In this document: piece by piece, positions 51,138-56,251 of the stretch | How positions within the stretch are numbered: the first letter of the stretch is position 1 | Layout: each line of letters starts with the position of its first letter | From: an uncultured Collinsella sp. | GTDB lineage: Bacteria > Actinomycetota > Coriobacteriia > Coriobacteriales > Coriobacteriaceae | Length of the DNA: 56,251 bases | NCBI GenBank assembly: GCA_944321445.1 | Contig: CALULJ010000010.1 | Location: forward strand, 1-56,251 | Reading direction: 5' to 3' | Program-made: the position numbers and the translations under genes | Notes under the pieces: model-generated | Databases searched by the model: none | What the model saw: only the letters and a program-made list of their open reading frames with translations | Told to the model about the DNA's origin: nothing

Positions 51138-52160
51138 ATGGCTACACCGAAGATCAGCGTTCGCGAAATCAGTCGGCGCACGGGGTATTCCCCCGCCACG
51201 GTTTCCAACGCCCTTAACAACAAGCGCGGCGTGAGCAACGAGACCGCGAACGAGATTCGCCGCGTCGCCGCGGATTTGGGCTACCGTCGCTCCGGCAAGC
51301 TCAAGCAGGTTCAATTCGTGATGGGCCGCAACTCCGGCCGTATGCTCGACGAGGGCTCGTTCCGCCTTGCGGTGGTGAACGGCGTCGAGGAAGAGGCCCG
51401 CGCCAACGGCCTCACCGTCTCATATATCACCGTGGAGCTTTCTGACAGCGAGACGTGCAAGCGCGAGCTCGCCAAGATCATGGGCGACCCGTCCGCCGGC
51501 ATCATCCTGCTGGGCACCGAGATGACCCAGCGCGACTACGACCTGTTCGCCCACTCCCCCGTGCCGCTGGTGCTGGTGGACGGACAGAGTGACAACCACT
51601 TCTTCGAGTCCATCCTGTTCTCGAACGAGGGGTCCGCGTACCGCGCGGTGCGCCACCTGGTGCGCAACGGACATCGCCAGATTGGCTATTTGGCCGGCAA
51701 GCTGCGCATTCGCAACTTCCCGCTGCGCGAGCGCGGCTATGAGCGCGCACTGGCCGAGGTGGGCATTCGCCCCAACCCCAAGTTCCGCGTCTCGCTGGGC
51801 ACCGACAAAATGGAGAGCGCCTACCACGACATGCTCGCCTGGCTCGAGACCAAGCCCGAGATGCCCACGGCGTTTTTCGCGGAAAACGATGCGCTGGCCG
51901 TGGGTGCCATGAAGGCGCTGGCAGAAAGCGGCTTTGATATTCCCGGTGACATCTCCATGGTCGGCTTCGACGACGTCGAGTTCGCGAGCATCGTGCACCC
52001 CTCGCTCACGAGCGTCCACGTGCCGCGCACCGACATCGGCCGCATCGCTGTGCGCAAGCTCATCGAGCAGGTCGAGCACCCCACGCCCTACACGTGCGTG
52101 ACGCACATGAGCACCACCTTCGTGGAGCGTGAGAGCGTGCGGTCGCTCATCGAGGCGTAG
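51138..52160 (+). CDS. LacI family regulator of the arabinose operon
   Basis: 340 residues. Helix-turn-helix VREISRRTGYSPATVSNALN at residues 7-26 with the hinge helix to residue 60, then the sugar-binding core (FFAENDALAVGAMKALAESGFDIPGDISMVGFDD). It is divergent from the transporter-araABD operon and shares matching operator-like sites with it, so it probably represses both until a pathway sugar binds. Many bacteria use AraR or AraC for this, so a LacI-type arabinose regulator is of interest. GGGAGG lies before the ATG at 51138. Confidence 0.92.
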   Translation: MATPKISVREISRRTGYSPATVSNALNNKRGVSNETANEIRRVAADLGYRRSGKLKQVQFVMGRNSGRMLDEGSFRLAVVNGVEEEARANGLTVSYITVELSDSETCKRELAKIMGDPSAGIILLGTEMTQRDYDLFAHSPVPLVLVDGQSDNHFFESILFSNEGSAYRAVRHLVRNGHRQIGYLAGKLRIRNFPLRERGYERALAEVGIRPNPKFRVSLGTDKMESAYHDMLAWLETKPEMPTAFFAENDALAVGAMKALAESGFDIPGDISMVGFDDVEFASIVHPSLTSVHVPRTDIGRIAVRKLIEQVEHPTPYTCVTHMSTTFVERESVRSLIEA

Positions 52161-52199
52161 AGCGCTCAGTCCGAAATCCCTCCCGCTATGCACACGGCC

Positions 52200-52257
52200 G
52201 GCTTCTCCTAAAAGTAGAAGCCAGCCGTAAACGTTTAGCCCCCTGATGCTAAACAGG
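52200..52257. promoter_or_regulatory. Hairpin and TAAACGTTTA palindrome between lacI and glmS
   Basis: GGCTTCT/AGAAGCC (52200-52206, 52216-52222) is a likely shared terminator, though without T tract. TAAACGTTTA (52228-52237) is a perfect palindrome with the centre of LacI or CcpA sites, followed by GCTAAACAGG. It sits downstream of both convergent genes, so its regulatory meaning is unclear. Confidence 0.45.
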
Positions 52258-52272
52258 AGGTGCACCCAGGGG

Positions 52273-54123
52273 TTACTCCACCGTCACGCTCTTCGCGAGG
52301 TTGCGGGGCTGGTCCACGTCGCAGCCGCGCATGACGGCGACCTCGCGTGCCAGCAGCTGCAACGGCACGCTCGCGGTGATGGCGGAAAACGCGTCGCGCA
52401 CGAGGGGGATGTAGATCACGTAGTCGGCGATCTGCTTGATGTCCTCGTCGCCCTCGGTGGCGATCGCGATGATCTTCGCGCCGCGCGCCTCGCATTCCTT
52501 CAAGTTCGAGACGGTCTTATCGTACGTGGGGCTCTTGGTGGTCACGGCGATCACCGGGAAGCCCGGATCGATGAGCGCGATGGGCCCGTGCTTCATCTCG
52601 CCGGCGGCGTAGGCCTCGGCGTGGAGGTAACTCACCTCTTTGAGCTTGAGCGCGCCCTCGTAGCTGATGGCCGCACCCATGCCGCGACCCACGAACAGGG
52701 CCGACGGGGCGTCTTTGCATGCGAGCGCCGCCTCGTGGATGGCGGGACCCTGGGTGTCCAGGATATGCTGGATCTGTGCGGCAGTGTCGCCCAGCTCATG
52801 GAAGAGCATGCGCACCTGACCGGTGGTGAGCTTGCCTTTCACCTGGCCCAGCAGCAGCGCCAGGAGCGTGAGGCTCACGATCTGCCCGATGAAACTCTTG
52901 GTCGAGGCGACCGCGATCTCCTTGTTGGCCTTGGTGTAGATGACGCCGTCGGACTCGCGCGCGACCGGGCTGCCCACCACGTTGGTGATGCCGAACACCT
53001 TGGCGCCCTTGATGCGCGCATCGCGGATAGCGGCGAGGGTATCGGCCGTCTCGCCGGACTGCGAGACGGCGACGACCAGCGTGGACGGAGTGATGATGGG
53101 GTTGCGGTAACGGAACTCGCTCGCCGCCTCCACCTCGCAGGGAATGCGCGCCCAGCTCTCGATGAGGTTTTTGGCGATGAGGCCCGCGTGGTAGCTCGTG
53201 CCGCAGGCGATGACGTAGACGCGGTCGATGAGGTTAAGCTCCTCGAACGTGAGGCCGAGCTCGTCGATATCGAGCTCACCGTAGGGGCTCAGGCGACCCA
53301 CCAGGGTGTCGCGCACCACGCGCGGCTGCTCGCAGATCTCCTTGAGCATGAAATCGGGGTAGCCGCCCTTCTCGGCCATATCGATATCCCAGTCGATATG
53401 CGTGATGTCGGGCTGGATGGTCTTGCCCGCCGCATCGGTGTACTCGATGCCTTCCGGCGTGAGGCGGGCGAACTGACCGTCCTCGAGCACGACGACGTCA
53501 CGCGTGGCGTCGATGAGCGCGATGACGTCGGAGGCCACGTAGCTGCCGCGCTCGCCGCGCCCGATGACGATGGGGTTGTCCTTGCGCGCGACGGCGATGA
53601 CGCCCGGCTCGTCGGCGCACACCGCGGCGAGGCCGTAGGCGCCCACCACGTGCGTGCAGGCCTCACGCACGGCGGCCATGAGGTCGTGCTCCTGCGCGTA
53701 AGCCTCCTCAATGAGGTGCGCGAAGACCTCGGTGTCGGTTTGGCTGCGGAAGGTGTGCCCGCGCTGCTCGAGCTCATCGCGAAGCTCGGCGAAGTTCTCG
53801 ATGATGCCGTTGTGCACGACGGCGATGCGACCATCGCAGCTCGCGTGCGGGTGCGCGTTCGCCTGGCTGGGCCTGCCGTGCGTCGCCCAGCGCGTGTGCC
53901 CGATGCCGCAGGTGCTGGCGTCGTCCATGTTCGCGAGCTCCGACTCCAGGCCCACGACCTTGCCGACGCGCCGCACGATATCGAGCTGTGTCGCACCGTC
54001 GCTATCGGTGCGCTCGAGCGCCACGCCCGCGGAGTCGTATCCGCGGTATTCGAGACGCTTGAGCCCGGTGATGAGGATATCCTTGGCCGTATCCGACCCC
54101 GTGTAACCAACGATTCCGCACAT
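52273..54123 (-). CDS. glmS: Glutamine-fructose-6-phosphate aminotransferase
   Basis: 616 residues, full length. Makes glucosamine 6-phosphate from fructose 6-phosphate and glutamine, the first step to UDP-GlcNAc and peptidoglycan. Seen: N-terminal catalytic Cys2 (MCGIVGYTG), glutaminase motifs RWATHGRPS and HNGIIEN, then two SIS sugar isomerase domains (ACGTSYHAGL, VSQSGETADTLAA) and the C-terminal DQPRNLAKSVTVE. AAAGGAAA fixes the start. There is no room for a glmS ribozyme in the short leader; an inverted repeat overlaps the promoter instead. Confidence 0.97.
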   Translation of the reverse strand: MCGIVGYTGSDTAKDILITGLKRLEYRGYDSAGVALERTDSDGATQLDIVRRVGKVVGLESELANMDDASTCGIGHTRWATHGRPSQANAHPHASCDGRIAVVHNGIIENFAELRDELEQRGHTFRSQTDTEVFAHLIEEAYAQEHDLMAAVREACTHVVGAYGLAAVCADEPGVIAVARKDNPIVIGRGERGSYVASDVIALIDATRDVVVLEDGQFARLTPEGIEYTDAAGKTIQPDITHIDWDIDMAEKGGYPDFMLKEICEQPRVVRDTLVGRLSPYGELDIDELGLTFEELNLIDRVYVIACGTSYHAGLIAKNLIESWARIPCEVEAASEFRYRNPIITPSTLVVAVSQSGETADTLAAIRDARIKGAKVFGITNVVGSPVARESDGVIYTKANKEIAVASTKSFIGQIVSLTLLALLLGQVKGKLTTGQVRMLFHELGDTAAQIQHILDTQGPAIHEAALACKDAPSALFVGRGMGAAISYEGALKLKEVSYLHAEAYAAGEMKHGPIALIDPGFPVIAVTTKSPTYDKTVSNLKECEARGAKIIAIATEGDEDIKQIADYVIYIPLVRDAFSAITASVPLQLLAREVAVMRGCDVDQPRNLAKSVTVE

Positions 54124-54173
54124 GCCGTTTCCTTTCGGCTCTCTTCATAAGGACAAAACGGTAATGACCGCCT

Positions 54174-54215
54174 ATTGTACCCGAACTGGTCTTAGGTATT
54201 TGTTACCAGTTGGTA
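54174..54215 (-). promoter_or_regulatory. glmS promoter region with AACTGGT inverted repeat
   Basis: On the minus strand TACAAT (54174-54179) is a good -10 box. Upstream, AACTGGT (54184-54190) and ACCAGTT (54205-54211) are inverted, and TACCAGTTGGTA (54204-54215) is nearly palindromic. They cover the -35 region. TGGTCT-like halves recall sites of GntR-type amino-sugar regulators (NagR/DasR), which is only a resemblance. Confidence 0.5.
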
Positions 54216-54258
54216 TCTGTTTTTCAGACCATAGGGAAAACAAGGGAACAGATACGAG

Positions 54259-54274
54259 ATTGAAGCGCTTTAAT
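54259..54274 (+). promoter_or_regulatory. Candidate operator before the second lacI gene
   Basis: ATTGAAGCGCTTTAAT is a palindrome but for one pair, with the central CG step of LacI-family sites, 52 bases before the regulator start. TATCAT (54286-54291) may be the -10 box. Confidence 0.6.
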
Positions 54275-54326
54275 GAGGCGCATGCTATCATGCTGGCAGC
54301 ACATACTGAATGACAGGGGGCCCAGC

Positions 54327-55403
54327 ATGGCGAAAGTGACAATCGGCGACGTCGCCCGCGAGGCGGGCGTTGCGCTGGGCACGGTCTCGAACGCCCTGAA
54401 CCATCCGGAAAAGGTTAAACCGGATACCCTGAAGATCGTCAACGAAGCTATCCGCAAGCTCGGGTACGCCCCCAACCAAAGCGCCCGCCTGCTCGCCGGC
54501 GGCACGAACCCCACGTTCGGCCTGGTCGTACCGCAGCTCAACCACGGCCTGAGCCTGCAGATCGCGAGCGGTGCGAGCACCGAAGCCCAGCGCCAGGGAT
54601 ATGGCCTGCTCGTCGCCACCGCCAACGGAGAGGACGCGCTCGAGCAGCGCTACGCACGCTATTTCATGGGGACGCAGATGTCTGGCGTGCTGGTGCAGGC
54701 GTCCCACACCCACGCGCACGGGGCGCCGACGCAATTTGGCCATACGCCCATCGCGTACCTGGATATGACGAGCGACGCCCCTGGATATTTCGTTGCCGCC
54801 GACAGCCGTAGGCAGGGCTCACTCATCGCCGATCATGTCGTCTCGCTGGGTGCGCACCATATCGCCGTCATCGGCGACGCGGCAGCCCCACAGGACGCCC
54901 TGCGCTTGGAGGGCATCCGCTCGACCATGGAGTTGCACCCCGAGGTAGCGCTCACGGTGATTGCCGAAGGCGCGGGCAACATGGCAGCCGATGGCTTTGA
55001 GCTGGGCATTCGCATCGCGCGGATGGACGTTGCCGAGCGGCCCGACGCGATCATCGGCCTTACCGACGTGCTCGCGACCGGTGCCATCGCCGGCATCGTC
55101 GAGGCGGGCCTTGCCGTACCGGGTGACATCGCCGTGGCGGGCTGCGACGGCAACCCGCTTGCCTGGAGCGGAACGGTTCCTCTCACCACCTGCGCGCCCA
55201 TGGGTTACGAAATGGGCCGCCGCGGTATCCATCACCTCGTCGAGCAAATCAAGGCGCGCAAAAGCGGCATGCGATCCGATGCCGCCGACGAGAACCACCA
55301 GGAGCTCGTACGCCCCTTCATGCTCACGCGCGAAAGCACAGTGGGCAGATCTCCCGTGACGGCAACGGATGCCATCGGTCTCAATTTGGGTACGTTCCTG
55401 TAG
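54327..55403 (+). CDS. LacI family transcriptional regulator (second)
   Basis: 358 residues. Helix-turn-helix VTIGDVAREAGVALGTVSNALNHPEKV at residues 4-30, hinge to 60, then the core (FGLVVPQLNHGLSLQIASGA, GLTDVLATGAIAGIVEAGLAVPGDIAVAGCDGN). A palindrome at 54259-54274 suggests autoregulation. The next gene, larE, begins 29 bases on, so the two may share a transcript; what sugar or metabolite is sensed cannot be told. Ribosome site AGGGGG fits 54327. Confidence 0.9.
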   Translation: MAKVTIGDVAREAGVALGTVSNALNHPEKVKPDTLKIVNEAIRKLGYAPNQSARLLAGGTNPTFGLVVPQLNHGLSLQIASGASTEAQRQGYGLLVATANGEDALEQRYARYFMGTQMSGVLVQASHTHAHGAPTQFGHTPIAYLDMTSDAPGYFVAADSRRQGSLIADHVVSLGAHHIAVIGDAAAPQDALRLEGIRSTMELHPEVALTVIAEGAGNMAADGFELGIRIARMDVAERPDAIIGLTDVLATGAIAGIVEAGLAVPGDIAVAGCDGNPLAWSGTVPLTTCAPMGYEMGRRGIHHLVEQIKARKSGMRSDAADENHQELVRPFMLTRESTVGRSPVTATDAIGLNLGTFL

Positions 55404-55432
55404 TGCTAGGCGTTGCGCAGGAAGGACACCGC

Positions 55433-56251
55433 ATGGAGCACAAGCTCGCCGTACTCGAAGACATCTTGGATGCGATGGGGACCGTCGGCGTGGGATACTC
55501 CGGCGGCGTCGACAGCACATTTTTGGCCGCCGTGTGCGCACGCGCGCTGCTGGAGCGCGCCATGTTGTTCCACTTGGAAACACCGCTAGCCGCAACGCCG
55601 GAGCGCGCGTCGTTCGAGCAGGCGGCGGCATCGTTTGGGCTGCCCGTGATCTCCCTTCCCTTCGATGCGCTTGCCGAGCCGCGCGTTGCCGCCAACCCGG
55701 CCGACCGCTGCTACCACTGCAAACGCGCCGGGTTCGCCCGGATTATCGAGGCGGCGCGCCAACGCGGCTGCGACGTTGTGGTCGACGGCAGCAACGCCGA
55801 CGACGAGGGGGATTACCGCCCCGGCATGCGCGCACTTTCGGAGCTGGGCGTGCGCTCCCCGCTCATGGAGGCGGGGTTTTCCAAAGCCGAGGAGCGCGAG
55901 CTGCTGCGTGCTTGGGGCTACGACGTTTGGAGCCTGCCTGCCGGAGCGTGCCTGGCAACGCGCATTCCCTGCGACGAGGCACTCAGCGCAGAAAAACTCG
56001 CCTGCGTGCGCGCCTGCGAGGACTATTTGCATGAAATGGGGCTGGAACAGGTGCGCGTGCGCCTGGCTGCGGGCGTGGCGCAGGTCACGGCCTCCCCGCA
56101 GGATCTGGACCGCCTGCGCGCCGCAGGCGGTCAGGACGAGCGAAGCAGCGGCGTGGCGCTTCCCGCTCACATCCTGGCGACGCTGCAGGAACTCGGTCCC
56201 ACTCAGGTGGAACCGATTGCCCTCCCCTACGTCCACGGCGCCACGAGCATG
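55433..56251 (+). CDS. larE: ATP-dependent sacrificial sulfur transferase LarE (3' end cut)
   Basis: 273 codons seen, open to the right edge. LarE adenylates a carboxyl group of the nickel-pincer precursor and transfers sulfur, building the cofactor of lactate racemase and related enzymes. Seen: PP-loop GYSGGVDSTFLA (residues 21-32), NPADRCYHCK, DGSNADDEGDYRPG and GACLATRIPC, where the cysteine of ACLATR aligns with the sacrificial Cys of Lactobacillus LarE. More cysteines than needed are present (CYHC, RIPC). GGAAGG precedes the ATG. larB and larC would be expected beyond the edge. Confidence 0.92.
   Translation, partial: MEHKLAVLEDILDAMGTVGVGYSGGVDSTFLAAVCARALLERAMLFHLETPLAATPERASFEQAAASFGLPVISLPFDALAEPRVAANPADRCYHCKRAGFARIIEAARQRGCDVVVDGSNADDEGDYRPGMRALSELGVRSPLMEAGFSKAEERELLRAWGYDVWSLPAGACLATRIPCDEALSAEKLACVRACEDYLHEMGLEQVRVRLAAGVAQVTASPQDLDRLRAAGGQDERSSGVALPAHILATLQELGPTQVEPIALPYVHGATSM

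Noticed and set aside
54124-54180. glmS ribozyme in the glmS leader
   Set aside because: The leader between the TACAAT box and the start codon is under 60 bases, far too short for the ribozyme.

Overview
The window is GC-rich, densely coded chromosomal DNA from an actinobacterium. Gene content and protein style point to the Coriobacteriia, most likely Collinsella or a close relative: PASTA and Tat-exported cell-wall proteins, ECF transporter parts, an L-arabinose operon led by a Tat lipoprotein, and larE. The genus is an inference, because no rRNA is present. I support 47 protein genes (two cut by the window edges, one of only about 50 codons) and one tRNA. No phage, IS transposase, CRISPR array or plasmid gene is visible.

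Layout. 1-7,300: end of a PASTA protein, murB, a lone ecfT, a Tat-exported coiled-coil amidase, galE, a polyprenyl diphosphate synthase and a tiny membrane protein. 7,400-11,400: a two-component system whose genes overlap by four bases, a cytoplasmic-looking peptidoglycan-binding protein and tRNA-Gln(UUG), followed by a repeat-rich spacer. 11,400-22,700: an orphan JetD-like Toprim protein, cstA with a long leader, a lipoprotein, pyrE, HPr, a polar amino-acid ABC transporter and a large acidic LPATA surface protein. 23,100-29,300: a four-gene ABC-2 exporter plus two-component operon, ilvE and cysE. 29,300-41,300: a DedA protein, two tandem esterases, a flavodoxin-fold oxidoreductase, a MarR-regulated heterodimeric ABC exporter, a small unknown gene, an XRE-membrane fusion protein, and yeiH divergent from a lysR gene. 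41,700-52,200: a nine-kilobase L-arabinose operon (binding protein, permease, ATPase, permease, araA, FGGY kinase, araD) divergent from a lacI-type regulator. 52,200-end: glmS, a second lacI-type regulator and the start of larE.

How the genes work together. The arabinose block is self-contained: import, isomerisation, phosphorylation and epimerisation to xylulose 5-phosphate, probably controlled by the divergent LacI protein through matching sites in both promoters. The MarR protein overlaps the first exporter gene by four bases and has a palindrome on its own -10 box. Envelope work recurs throughout: MurB, GlmS, polyprenyl diphosphate, amidase, PASTA and PG-binding proteins.

The most unusual signal is non-coding. 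Six intergenic spacers each hold a 90-196 bp element bounded by two inverted copies of an arm of 20-41 nt. Arms differ between elements (two elements share one arm type), and several arms are themselves quasi-palindromes. In addition there is a family of REP-like hairpins built around GGGGAC/GTCCCC. The second item of note is the JetD-like protein without JetA, JetB or JetC.
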